A stretch of DNA of 61,488 nt from RGUW01 sp049421025. GTDB lineage: Bacteria; Cyanobacteriota; Cyanobacteriia; PCC-6307; Cyanobiaceae. Shown here piece by piece: positions 1 to 10,025 of this stretch (positions within the stretch are counted from its first letter, which is position 1; every line of letters begins with the position of its first letter). The stretch covers positions 1-61,488 of the forward strand of contig JBMSMG010000001.1 in NCBI GenBank assembly GCA_049421025.1. Reading direction: 5' to 3'. The translations under genes were made by a program, and so were the position numbers. The notes beneath the pieces are model-generated. The model did not search any database and had not been told where the DNA came from. It was given only the letters and a program-made list of their open reading frames with translations.

Positions 1-286
1 TATGGGTCACCACGTTGACGCAGTGGTGAATGCCATAGCTCACATAGACATAAAAGCGCCCAGGTTCACCAAACAGCGTTTCGTTGCTGGGGCTGCGGCG
101 CCGATGCCCGTGGCAGGCGGGCTCGCTCTGGCAATACGCCTCCGTTTCCACAATCACGCCCCAAAACAACTCGCCATCGGGTTGGCGTTTCACCAGCAGG
201 CAACCGATGAGGTCGGGGGCAACCTGCTCGGCGGGGCGGGCAAAGAAACTGGTGGGGAGCGCTGGGAGCTGTTGAAAGGTCGTCAT
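1..286 (-). CDS. mpg: 3-methyladenine DNA glycosylase (Mpg/AAG family), partial
   Basis: Base-excision repair enzyme that removes alkylated purines. Only the first 95 codons are present, because the gene runs off the left edge of the window. The ATG at 286 gives an N-terminus that matches the family. The segment VETEAY (residues 46-51) carries the glutamate that activates the catalytic water in this family. The segment FYVYVSYGIHHCVNVV (about 78-93) matches the conserved tyrosine/histidine block of AAG enzymes. It is transcribed divergently from the Nif11 gene to its right. Family assignment is firm; whether the C-terminal half is intact cannot be seen. Confidence 0.88.
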   Translation of the reverse strand, partial: MTTFQQLPALPTSFFARPAEQVAPDLIGCLLVKRQPDGELFWGVIVETEAYCQSEPACHGHRRRSPSNETLFGEPGRFYVYVSYGIHHCVNVVTH

Positions 287-393
287 CGACAGGCAAACGC
301 AACGGCGGATTGGAACCCCCACCTCCACCAAGCAACGGCTGTGATGACAAGGCCCCTGGAAACGGCTACAAGACTGGCAACTGCTTGATCAGC

Positions 394-594
394 ATGTCGA
401 CCTCCGGACTCCAAGGACTGCTGGCCAGGAGCTTTGATGACCCCGAGCTGGAAGCACAGCTCAAGGCACCAGGGGCTGATGTCGTTGCCATTGCTTCGGG
501 CGCAGGCTTCAGCATCACGGCCGAAGAATTCGCCAATGCCCAAAAGTCCTGGGAGAATTGGCGCATCGCTTCGATGCACGACGACGAGGTCTGA
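394..594 (+). CDS. Nif11-like domain peptide
   Basis: A 66-residue protein made almost entirely of a Nif11-type fold: an N-terminal helix LQGLLARSFDDPELEAQL, then the characteristic GAGFSITAEEF segment (about 37-46). Nif11 domains are leader peptides of ribosomal peptide natural products in many cyanobacteria, but stand-alone copies of unknown role are also common. There is no Gly-Gly cleavage site and no Cys/Ser/Thr-rich core; the protein ends in acidic MHDDEV. No lanthipeptide synthetase is nearby. I chose the ATG at 394; an in-frame ATG at 310 would add 28 residues that do not look like the family. It is followed after 4 bases by a small membrane-peptide gene, so the two are probably co-transcribed. 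Confidence 0.8.
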   Translation: MSTSGLQGLLARSFDDPELEAQLKAPGADVVAIASGAGFSITAEEFANAQKSWENWRIASMHDDEV

Positions 595-598
595 CCCA

Positions 599-736
599 AT
601 GGAGACCAGCGGATTCAACCTGGGCACCGTGCTGCTGTTCGGCAGCGGTCTGTTTGTGCTGGCCACCCTGTTTTTCGGCACCAGGGGCGGTTACTACGAC
701 ACCGACAAGTACGACGGCAACGGCACGGCTCACTAG
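599..736 (+). CDS. 45-residue single-span membrane peptide, unknown function
   Basis: Short protein with one predicted membrane span (about residues 8-27, VLLFGSGLFVLATLFF inside it) and a polar tail containing GYYDTDKYDGNG. The ATG at 599 lies 4 bases after the stop of the Nif11-like gene, so translational coupling is likely. Its size and topology resemble the accessory small subunits of photosynthetic or NDH-1 complexes, but I do not recognise it as any named subunit. The TAG stop (734-736) overlaps the stop of the convergent DUF6679 gene. The tail with two Tyr-Asp pairs looks conserved rather than random, which supports a real gene. Confidence 0.6.
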   Translation: METSGFNLGTVLLFGSGLFVLATLFFGTRGGYYDTDKYDGNGTAH

Positions 737-1032
737 CCCTGACTGCCAAGCTTTTCGGCTTCGGGACAGTCATCGGCCGTGGTCAGCTCATCGGCTGTGG
801 TAAGCCGGCTCACATAGGAGAGCCGGGTGCTGACCGCACCGATTGAGTCGAGCCGCACGCTCTCTTCCCAGCTGTGTTGCTCGTCGTCGTCTTCGGCGTC
901 GTAGCGCAGGGTGACCAGATCGCCCTCGATCTCGGTGATCGTGGCCTCCTCGATCCAGCGCTGCTGATCGCGCAGAAAGACCCAGACCGGCCGTGCTTCA
1001 GCGTGAAACTGGTAGAGCTTGCGATGCAGCAT
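733..1032 (-). CDS. DUF6679 family protein
   Basis: A 99-residue soluble protein. The core (about 1-70) contains FLRDQQRWIEEA and GDLVTLRYDAEDDDE followed by SWEESVRLDSIGAV, typical of a small conserved cyanobacterial family (DUF6679) of unknown function. Its alternating strands and acidic loop suggest a small beta-barrel-like fold, which is an inference. The C-terminus is a lineage-specific tail containing a duplicated LTTADE/LTTADD motif encoded by a tandem 18-bp repeat (770-805). It starts 73 bases from the divergent creatininase-like gene and converges on the small membrane-peptide gene with overlapping stop codons. Confidence 0.65.
   Translation of the reverse strand: MLHRKLYQFHAEARPVWVFLRDQQRWIEEATITEIEGDLVTLRYDAEDDDEQHSWEESVRLDSIGAVSTRLSYVSRLTTADELTTADDCPEAEKLGSQG
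770..805. repeat. Tandem 18-bp duplication in the 3' end of the DUF6679 gene
   Basis: Two adjacent 18-base units (770-787 and 788-805) differ at two positions. They are in frame and encode the repeated tail motif LTTADE/LTTADD of the DUF6679 protein. The pattern fits a recent slippage duplication. Confidence 0.85.
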
Positions 1033-1105
1033 CGCTCATGCCGCTGCAGGTTCCGTCATGCTAGGCAGGGCGAGCGGCTCTGCTGTTCAGAGCAAGCCAA
1101 ACCCG

Positions 1106-1879
1106 ATGCCGACAGCCACCACCGAAGCGATTCGCCTGCAGCTGCGCAGCTGGCCCGAAGTCGAGACCTACCTGCAGCGCTGCACAGGGGTCATCGTGCC
1201 CCTGGGCTCAACTGAACAGCACGGCCCCACCGGCGCGATCGGCACAGATGCCCTCACCGCTGAAGCGGTGGCCCTGGAGGTGGGCCGGCGCACCGGCGTG
1301 CTGGTGACTCCGGCCCAGGCCTTTGGCATGGCCGAGCACCACCTGGGGTTTGCCGGCACGGTGAGCCTGCAGCCCTCGACCCTGCTGGCGGTGCTGCACG
1401 ACATCGTGCTGTCGCTGGCGCGCCACGGCTTTGAGCGCATCTATGTGATCAATGGCCACGGCGGCAACATCGCCACCGCCAAGGCCGCTTTTGCGCAGGC
1501 CTATGGCACCGCCGCCACCCGCGGCCTGCCGAATGCTGCTGCCCTGCGCTGCAAGCTGGCCAACTGGTTCACCGCTGGCCCGGTGATGAACGAAGCCCGC
1601 TCCCTTTATGGCGAGCGCGAAGGCCATCACGCCACCCCCAGTGAGATCGCCCTGACCCTGGCGCTCGAGCCCAGCCTGGAAGCCAAACAACGGCCTTTAC
1701 CCGAGCCCGCCCCGGCCGGGCCCATTCACAGCCCCGAAGACTTTCGCCAGCGGCACCCCGACGGGCGCATGGGTTCAGATCCCTATCTGGCCAAAGCCGA
1801 GCATGGCCAGCGGCTTCTCGATCTGGCGGCAACAGCCCTGAGCCAAGACCTGCAGGAGTTTCTGGGCAGCGAGGCCTGA
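1106..1879 (+). CDS. Creatininase family protein (creatinine amidohydrolase-like)
   Basis: A 257-residue member of the creatininase/MftE amidohydrolase family, which uses a binuclear metal centre to cleave amide bonds. Likely metal ligands are visible: the Glu and His of GSTEQHG (about 35-41), the Asp of GTDALTAE, the His of NGHGGN (about 118-123) and the Glu of EGHHATPSE. The ATG at 1106 is preferred; a start at 1019 would run into the divergent DUF6679 gene. Many cyanobacteria carry a copy whose substrate is unknown, and no mycofactocin or creatinine pathway genes are nearby. It lies just upstream of gatC on the same strand, with a gap of about 50 bases. Confidence 0.85.
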   Translation: MPTATTEAIRLQLRSWPEVETYLQRCTGVIVPLGSTEQHGPTGAIGTDALTAEAVALEVGRRTGVLVTPAQAFGMAEHHLGFAGTVSLQPSTLLAVLHDIVLSLARHGFERIYVINGHGGNIATAKAAFAQAYGTAATRGLPNAAALRCKLANWFTAGPVMNEARSLYGEREGHHATPSEIALTLALEPSLEAKQRPLPEPAPAGPIHSPEDFRQRHPDGRMGSDPYLAKAEHGQRLLDLAATALSQDLQEFLGSEA

Positions 1880-1930
1880 ACCAACAAGAGGCTCTGGTGG
1901 CGTAGCTTCAGCCCAACACGCAACCGCCGC

Positions 1931-2224
1931 ATGAGCCGCATTTCAGCTGACGACGTGCGCAAGGTCGCTCACCTGGCTCGGTTGGATCTGCCTGAGGACA
2001 AGGTCCAGGCCTATACAGGCCAGCTCGAGCGCATTCTCGATTACGTGGCCCAGCTCGAAGCCGTCGACACCGAGGGGGTGCCGCCCACCACTCGCGCTGT
2101 TGAAGTGGTCAACGTGACCCGCAACGACAGCGTTGAACCCACACCGGTTCGCGAAGACCTGCTGAATCTGGCGCCCCAGCGCGAGGGTGATTTCTTCCGC
2201 GTACCCAAAATCTTGGCTGACTGA
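1931..2224 (+). CDS. gatC: Aspartyl/glutamyl-tRNA amidotransferase subunit C
   Basis: The small subunit of the GatCAB complex, which converts misacylated Glu-tRNA(Gln) and Asp-tRNA(Asn) to the amidated forms in the cytoplasm. At 97 residues it has the usual family length. The start MSRISADDVRKVAHLARLDL and the C-terminal RVPKIL segment are diagnostic. GatC wraps the GatA-GatB interface as a structural belt and has no catalytic residues of its own. gatA and gatB are not in this window, so the complex is encoded at separate loci. It converges on crtR with a 12-base gap. Confidence 0.95.
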   Translation: MSRISADDVRKVAHLARLDLPEDKVQAYTGQLERILDYVAQLEAVDTEGVPPTTRAVEVVNVTRNDSVEPTPVREDLLNLAPQREGDFFRVPKILAD

Positions 2225-2236
2225 GCGGCGAGAGCC

Positions 2237-3268
2237 TCAGCGCACCGGCGTGACCGCGGTGCGGTGCAACAGCTCAAGCACCCGCCTGCGGGCATGGCGG
2301 GTTGGCATGAGGGCGGCCAGCGGCCTGAGCTTGCTGCGGCGGCGGCGGTGGCTGCGAACACCCAAGAAGATGTCGTAGAGGAAATTGAAACTGTCCTTAC
2401 GACTTTCAAACAAACCGAGGCGCTGGGGCGAGCCCTTGGCATCAAGAATGTGTCTAGTGGCGTGATAGGCAGGTCTGTACTCAAACCAAGGAATCGAAGG
2501 CCACAGATGATGGATCAGGTGATAGTTCTGGCCCATGATCAACCAATTCATCAGCCGACCCGGATAAACCCTGGCGTTGTGCCAGCGGTTGCGTGACTGA
2601 AATGGCCGGTGCGGCAGATAATCAAAGAACAATCCCAAGGTCACGCCCACCATCAGGGCAGGCGCGAACCAGCAATTGAACACAAAAGGCAGAAAACCAT
2701 ATTTCGCTGCTGCAATAACAATGCAGACAAAAATGCCGCGGGCGATACCCCACTCGAGCAGTTCATAACGTCGCCAAAGACGACGCTTGAAGAAGAACAG
2801 TTCGTGATAGAAAAATCTGGGCGCTATGAGCCACAGCGGGCCAAACGTGCTGACGATGTGATCGGGGTCGTGCTTCGGATCGTTGACATGGGCGTGGTGC
2901 TGCAAATGCACCCTGGTGAACACCGGAAAACTGAAGCCCAGCAGCATCGCGGCTCCATGGCCCATCACCGCGTTCCAGATGCGGTTGGGATGGGCCGCGT
3001 TGTGGCAAGCGTCATGAATGACCGTGCCTTCTAAGTGCAAGGCCAGAAAACCCAGCCCCAGCAGCACAGGCAGCGGCCACTGACCCACAAACCAACCCCA
3101 GATGGTGAGCGCCGCCAGGGCATAACCACCCAGAAACAGGCCGACTGTGGGGTTCCAGTGGGCCGGCGGATCCAAAAATTCCTTGGGAACCGAGCGCACA
3201 GATTCCGCCTGCAGGGTGCGAGGGGCGGGCGTCTGCGCAATCAGCGGTTGAGGCAACGCCTGGGTCAT
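2237..3268 (-). CDS. crtR: Beta-carotene hydroxylase, CrtR type
   Basis: Membrane di-iron hydroxylase that adds 3-hydroxyl groups to the beta-ionone rings, giving zeaxanthin. From the ATG at 3268 the protein has 343 residues. The three histidine boxes of the desaturase superfamily are present: HDACHNAAH (85-93), HLQHHAH (121-127) and HLIHH (250-254). Hydrophobic spans lie around 42-78 and 180-215. This is the cyanobacterial CrtR type, not the CrtZ type. An upstream ATG at 3301 would add 11 residues without family resemblance. The C-terminus (about 305 onward) is Arg-rich and longer than I expect for the family. Confidence 0.93.
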   Translation of the reverse strand: MTQALPQPLIAQTPAPRTLQAESVRSVPKEFLDPPAHWNPTVGLFLGGYALAALTIWGWFVGQWPLPVLLGLGFLALHLEGTVIHDACHNAAHPNRIWNAVMGHGAAMLLGFSFPVFTRVHLQHHAHVNDPKHDPDHIVSTFGPLWLIAPRFFYHELFFFKRRLWRRYELLEWGIARGIFVCIVIAAAKYGFLPFVFNCWFAPALMVGVTLGLFFDYLPHRPFQSRNRWHNARVYPGRLMNWLIMGQNYHLIHHLWPSIPWFEYRPAYHATRHILDAKGSPQRLGLFESRKDSFNFLYDIFLGVRSHRRRRSKLRPLAALMPTRHARRRVLELLHRTAVTPVR

Positions 3269-3367
3269 CAGCTCTGAAAAAACCTGGTTGCAAACAACCA
3301 AGGCGTGCAGCAGACCCCAATCGATCGGGGCTGCCCCAACTTAAGGGGCCTCAGGCCCTGGCGCGAA

Positions 3368-3449
3368 TGCCCACCGGGGGACTTGAACCCCCACAGCCGA
3401 AGCCACTGGAACCTAAACCCAGCGCGTCTACCAATTCCGCCAGGTGGGC
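3368..3449 (-). tRNA. tRNA-Leu (anticodon UAG)
   Basis: Folds as a class II tRNA: acceptor GCCCACC/GGTGGGC, a D-arm around GCGGAATTGGTAGACGC, anticodon stem CTGGG/TCCAG with loop TTTAGGT (anticodon TAG), a long variable arm, and T-stem GGGGG/CCCCC with loop TTCAAGT. The discriminator base is A and CCA is not encoded. The gene is 82 nt long. Confidence 0.95.
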
Positions 3450-3516
3450 ATTGCCCAGAGCTTACGAAGACCCGCAGCGTGACTCACAATGGAGGGCAGA
3501 TCCATTTACCGAGACG

Positions 3517-4059
3517 ATGCTCGCCACCCTTGCCGGATTGCTGGCCCTCCTTGGCGGCCTGGTGGTGCTGCTGGTGCCGCTCATGACCCCTGAGCTCTCC
3601 CGCCAGCGCGATTCGTTCTGGGGCGCGGTGGTGCTGCTGCTTGGTCTCACCCTGGTGACCTGCAGCGAGCGCCTGGCAGGGGCACCCATGCTGGCTGTGA
3701 TCTGCGCGGGCCTGCTGATCGGGCGGCTGAGCCTTGAAGTGTCTCAGCTGCGCTGGCGGCTGCTGACGGGCGAAGAGCGTCAGGTGCTGCTCTCTGCCGA
3801 GCGCTGGCAGGCCAACCTGCAGCAACTGGCTGCAGCGGTGGCCAAGTTGGTGGCGATCAGTGCCGAGCTCAAAGACCAGCTGCTGCAACTGGTGAGCTCC
3901 AAGGGCGGACCGAAAACCCCTGGCAAACGCTGGGTGCGAGCTGACAACCCTCAGACCACCGCAGCAGCTGCCTCCGGCGCGCAGGATGCCCCTGACCATG
4001 TGGTGGTCAGTTCGTTTGCCGAGATAGACGCGCTGATCGAGAACGCGAGCCCCGCCTGA
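3517..4059 (+). CDS. Ycf66-like membrane protein
   Basis: A 180-residue protein with two or three N-terminal hydrophobic spans (about 1-23, 33-48 and 56-70), then a charged stretch RLSLEVSQLRWRLLTGEERQ and a helical Ala/Leu-rich region. The tail is polar and low in complexity. The N-terminal layout (hydrophobic hairpin, PELSRQRDSFWGAVVLLLG) resembles Ycf66 proteins, and such a gene is often found upstream of ileS in picocyanobacteria; that last point is from memory. The reading frame is open back through the antisense of tRNA-Leu, but translation from there is not plausible. The ATG at 3517 is the first sensible start. Function is unknown. It is followed by ileS after 49 bases. Confidence 0.6.
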   Translation: MLATLAGLLALLGGLVVLLVPLMTPELSRQRDSFWGAVVLLLGLTLVTCSERLAGAPMLAVICAGLLIGRLSLEVSQLRWRLLTGEERQVLLSAERWQANLQQLAAAVAKLVAISAELKDQLLQLVSSKGGPKTPGKRWVRADNPQTTAAAASGAQDAPDHVVVSSFAEIDALIENASPA

Positions 4060-4108
4060 GGGCCGACGCGGTGAAACGGGATAATCGCCGTTTGCCGCTT
4101 CTGTCCCT

Positions 4109-6994
<2,886 letters not shown>

Positions 6995-7309
6995 TCACCA
7001 GCGCTGCGGATCGAGAAACGTCTCGACGGCAGCCGGGCCAGCCAGCAGCTGCTCGGCCGCCGGGTTGAGGGGAGCGGCCAGCAGCTCGGCACCGCTGAGC
7101 GCGACGCCCGCTGGCAGCACAGGGCGGTCAGGGTCGATCTCGGTGGGGTGGGTGGTGCTGCTGGAGAAGCCCCTGTAGATCAACAGCTCAAAGGGTTCGC
7201 GTTCAGCACCCGCATCGCCAGCAGCCAAGGTGCCGCGCACCCTGAGCACCCGCGTTGGCTGCTCACGGCTGATCGCCTCGAGGCGGGCGAGCCACTGCTG
7301 CTGGCTCAT
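6995..7309 (-). CDS. Conserved cyanobacterial protein of unknown function
   Basis: A 104-residue soluble protein with no signal peptide or membrane span. Visible features are an N-terminal helix (QQWLARLEAISREQPTRVLRV), a central strand-rich part (FELLIYRGFSSSTTHPTEID) and a C-terminus AVETFLDPQRW. It resembles a small conserved cyanobacterial/plastid family, possibly the one called DUF7734, but I am not certain of that name. It follows the DUF3177 gene on the same strand after only 3 bases, so the two likely form an operon. It converges on ileS with touching stop codons. Confidence 0.6.
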   Translation of the reverse strand: MSQQQWLARLEAISREQPTRVLRVRGTLAAGDAGAEREPFELLIYRGFSSSTTHPTEIDPDRPVLPAGVALSGAELLAAPLNPAAEQLLAGPAAVETFLDPQRW

Positions 7310-7312
7310 GGC

Positions 7313-7933
7313 TCAAAACTCACCAGCCACGCGGCCAGCGCGCGGCAGGCGCACCAACAGCCACTGCAACAGACCAACGACGTAGCCCAACAGAGCCAAG
7401 TAACCGCCGATGGCGGCCATGGTCGGAGTCCAGTTGCCGCCGATCACAAAATCGAGCGCCGGATCGGTGATCGCATTGAGCTGCTGGGGCGGCTGACGCC
7501 ACACCAGGCACCGCGCTGCCGCCAGCAACGCGCCCCCGCGGCTGCAGCCCAGGGCCGTACTGACGAGCAGCGCCGAGGCCAAGGCCTGCAGCGTCAGGCA
7601 CCAACGCCAGATGCGCAGCGTCAGCGGCAAGGCCCGCCAGGGGGGCAGATCCTGAAGCTCCTCGTTGAGATCGACCCAGAACCAGAGCACAGCAGCGATG
7701 AGCAACTGGGCCAACAGCACCAGTGGATAGCCAATGGGCTGGTTGCCCACCAGCAGCATCAGGGCGATGAACAGCAGGCTCGCCACCTTCCAGTAGAGGC
7801 CGAGCAGCCGCAGGATCGCCGGCTGAGCCTTGATGGCTGCCCAGATCAGCAGCACCAGCGGCAGGCCCACCGCAAACAACAGACCAAGCCGCACATCCAG
7901 CCAGACCAACGTGCGGTAGAGGGTTTCGCTCAC
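7313..7933 (-). CDS. DUF3177 family membrane protein
   Basis: A 206-residue integral membrane protein of a cyanobacterial family of unknown function (DUF3177). Several hydrophobic segments are visible: about 12-27 (LGLLFAVGLPLVLLIW), 38-60, 65-85, 110-130 and a C-terminal one near YLALLGYVVGLLQWLLV. The reading frame is open back to 8092, but that part overlaps the divergent FIST gene. The GTG at 7933, giving VSETLYRTLVWLDVRLG, fits the family N-terminus and leaves an 80-base divergent intergenic region. Upstream of the small gene at 6995-7309, probably in the same operon. Confidence 0.75.
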   Translation of the reverse strand: MSETLYRTLVWLDVRLGLLFAVGLPLVLLIWAAIKAQPAILRLLGLYWKVASLLFIALMLLVGNQPIGYPLVLLAQLLIAAVLWFWVDLNEELQDLPPWRALPLTLRIWRWCLTLQALASALLVSTALGCSRGGALLAAARCLVWRQPPQQLNAITDPALDFVIGGNWTPTMAAIGGYLALLGYVVGLLQWLLVRLPRAGRVAGEF

Positions 7934-8013
7934 GGGTGAAGCCGGCCTGTGGTTCGGGACTTCGCCATTATCCGCGGGCGAATCGAGGGCAGGGGCGGCG
8001 TTAAGGTCCGGCG

Positions 8014-9255
8014 ATGGCTGCCCATCCCCTGTTGGAGCGCCTGGCACGGCGCCAGTCCGGTGCCTGGTGCCGCACAGCTCTGGTGCAGGCAACAGGCCTG
8101 CAAGACGCGGTCGATGCTGCCGTGCGGCAGCTGGGCCGCCCTGGGCCGGCCGATCTGGCCCTGGTGTTTGCCGCCGCCAGCTTTGCCAGCGATCTGCCCC
8201 GGCTGCTGCCGCTGCTGCAAACGCGCCTGCGGGCCAAACACTGGCTCGGCTGCCTGGGGGGCGGCGTGGTCGGTACCGGCGCCGATGGCGCCCCCCATGA
8301 GCTTGAGCAAGAAGCGGCCCTGAGCATCACCCTGCTGCGCCTGCCTGAGACCGAGCTGCACCCGTTTGTGCTCAAACCCGGTGAGCTGCCCGATCTCGAC
8401 GGGCCCGCCGAGGCCTGGCAGCAGCAGGTGGGCTGCAGCAGCCAGGGTCAGCACTCGATGCTGCTGCTGGTCGACCCTGGCTGCCCGGGCATCAACGACC
8501 TGATCAGCGGTCTCGATTACGCCTATCCAGACGCCGTCAAGGTCGGCGGCCTGGCTGCAGCCCACAGCGCCGCCCATGGGGCCTTGCTGGCCGGTTCAGG
8601 CGTGCAGCAAGGGGCTGTCGGCTGTCTGCTGAGCGGGCGCTGGGGCCTCGATGCGGTCGTCGCCCAGGGCTGCAAACCCATTGGACCGGTGCTGGAGGTC
8701 GAGCAGGCCCAGCGCAATGTGGTGCTCGAAGTCAGCGAAGGCAGCAGGCGCCGCACACCCGTTGCCGCGCTGCAGGCGATCCTCAGCGAGCTCAGCCCGC
8801 GCGAGCGTGAGCAGGTGCGTCACGCCCTGTTTCTGGGGGTGGGGCAGAGCAGTTTCAGCCTCGAGCAGCCAGAAACGCCTGCGTTTCTGGTGCGCAACCT
8901 GATCGGGGTCGACCCGCGCAATGGCGCAGTCGCCGTGGCCGAGCGCATGCGCGTGGGGCAGCAGGTTCAGTTTCAGCTGCGTGATGGCGAGGCCTCACGC
9001 GCCGAGCTATGCGAACTGCTCGACGCGCAGGCCATGCGCCAACGCGAACCGCTTGCCGCCCTGCTATTTGCCTGCCTGGGCCGGGGCCAGGGGCTGCATG
9101 GCTGCGCCGATGGCGATGTCACCCCATGCCGGCAGCGCTTCAAGAGCGCGCCGATCGCAGGGGCGTTCTGCCAGGGCGAGGTCGGTCCGGTTGCAGGCAC
9201 GACCCATTTGCATGGCTACACCGCCAGCTGGGGCTTTGTGGTGCCCAAGAGCTGA
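8014..9255 (+). CDS. FIST domain signal-transduction protein
   Basis: A 413-residue cytoplasmic protein with an N-terminal FIST domain (about 25-235, containing FAAASFASDLPRLLPLLQT and the Gly-rich WLGCLGGGVVG) and a FIST_C domain (about 250-405, with FLVRNLIGVDPRNGAVAV and FACLGRGQGLHG). FIST domains are predicted sensor modules, perhaps for amino acids or other small ligands, and are often fused or adjacent to kinases or cyclases. Here it stands alone with no output domain. trmB follows after 3 bases, so the two are probably co-transcribed. The ligand is unknown. Confidence 0.85.
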   Translation: MAAHPLLERLARRQSGAWCRTALVQATGLQDAVDAAVRQLGRPGPADLALVFAAASFASDLPRLLPLLQTRLRAKHWLGCLGGGVVGTGADGAPHELEQEAALSITLLRLPETELHPFVLKPGELPDLDGPAEAWQQQVGCSSQGQHSMLLLVDPGCPGINDLISGLDYAYPDAVKVGGLAAAHSAAHGALLAGSGVQQGAVGCLLSGRWGLDAVVAQGCKPIGPVLEVEQAQRNVVLEVSEGSRRRTPVAALQAILSELSPREREQVRHALFLGVGQSSFSLEQPETPAFLVRNLIGVDPRNGAVAVAERMRVGQQVQFQLRDGEASRAELCELLDAQAMRQREPLAALLFACLGRGQGLHGCADGDVTPCRQRFKSAPIAGAFCQGEVGPVAGTTHLHGYTASWGFVVPKS

Positions 9256-9258
9256 ACC

Positions 9259-9993
9259 ATGGTTCGCCAGCACGTCAATCCGCTGAGCCGCTTCTATCAA
9301 CTGCCGCGGCCACTGCCGCTGCCGGCCGAGCTGTTTGCCGAACCAAATCTGCCGCTGCACCTGGACATCGGCACGGCGCGGGGGCGCTGCCTGCTGGAGC
9401 TCGCGCAGCGCCAGCCGCGCTGGAACCACCTGGGGCTCGAAATCCGCAGACCACTGGTGGCTGCCGCCCAAGCCGACTGCCAGGCCCTGGGGCTGACCAA
9501 CCTGCACTACCTGTTCTGCAACGCCAACGTGAGCCTGGCGCCCTGGCTTGCGGCTTTGCCCCCGGGCCTGCTCGAGCGGGTGAGCATTCAGTTTCCGGAT
9601 CCGTGGTTCAAGAAAAAACACCACAAACGCCGGGTGCTGCAGCCCGAGCTGGCGCTGGCCCTGGCGGGGGCCCAGCAGAGCGGCCACGAGCTCTTTGTGC
9701 AGAGCGATGTGCTGGCGGTGATTGAACCGATGGTGGAGGTGATCGAAGCCACGGGTTGCTACGAACGGCCCAGCGGCGATGCACGGCCCTGGCGGCTGAG
9801 CAATCCGCTGCCGGTTCCCACCGAGCGGGAGCAGCTGGTGCTCAGCCAACACCTGCCCGTTTACCGGGTGCTCTACCAGCGCACCACGGCCCAGCCGCCC
9901 ACACTTGTGGAGCTGCAACAACAGCTGGCAAAGGGCCTGGAGCAAACCGCCAAGGGCGCGGATAATCCACCCAGCAGCGACGCTCTGCCCTGA
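9259..9993 (+). CDS. trmB: tRNA (guanine-N7-)-methyltransferase
   Basis: SAM-dependent enzyme that makes m7G at position 46 of tRNAs; 244 residues, typical length. The SAM-binding strand and loop are HLDIGTARGRCLLELA (about 34-49), followed by NHLGLEIRRPLV. The substrate and catalytic block appears as IQFPDPWFKKKHHKRRVLQPE (about 113-133), diagnostic of TrmB. The C-terminus has the TEREQLVLS segment, close to the family T-x-x-E pattern. Start is ATG at 9259, 3 bases after the FIST gene. The stop overlaps the region just before the IctB family gene. Confidence 0.96.
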   Translation: MVRQHVNPLSRFYQLPRPLPLPAELFAEPNLPLHLDIGTARGRCLLELAQRQPRWNHLGLEIRRPLVAAAQADCQALGLTNLHYLFCNANVSLAPWLAALPPGLLERVSIQFPDPWFKKKHHKRRVLQPELALALAGAQQSGHELFVQSDVLAVIEPMVEVIEATGCYERPSGDARPWRLSNPLPVPTEREQLVLSQHLPVYRVLYQRTTAQPPTLVELQQQLAKGLEQTAKGADNPPSSDALP

Positions 9994-10025
9994 CCCCCTT
10001 TTCGCCTTCTCAAGAACCGCTGCTG

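Noticed and set aside
2..388. 128-codon plus-strand frame at the left edge
   Set aside because: Antisense to the glycosylase gene, whose motifs are clear on the minus strand.
3367..3516. Start of the Ycf66-like gene at 3367
   Set aside because: The extension would be translated from the complement of tRNA-Leu.
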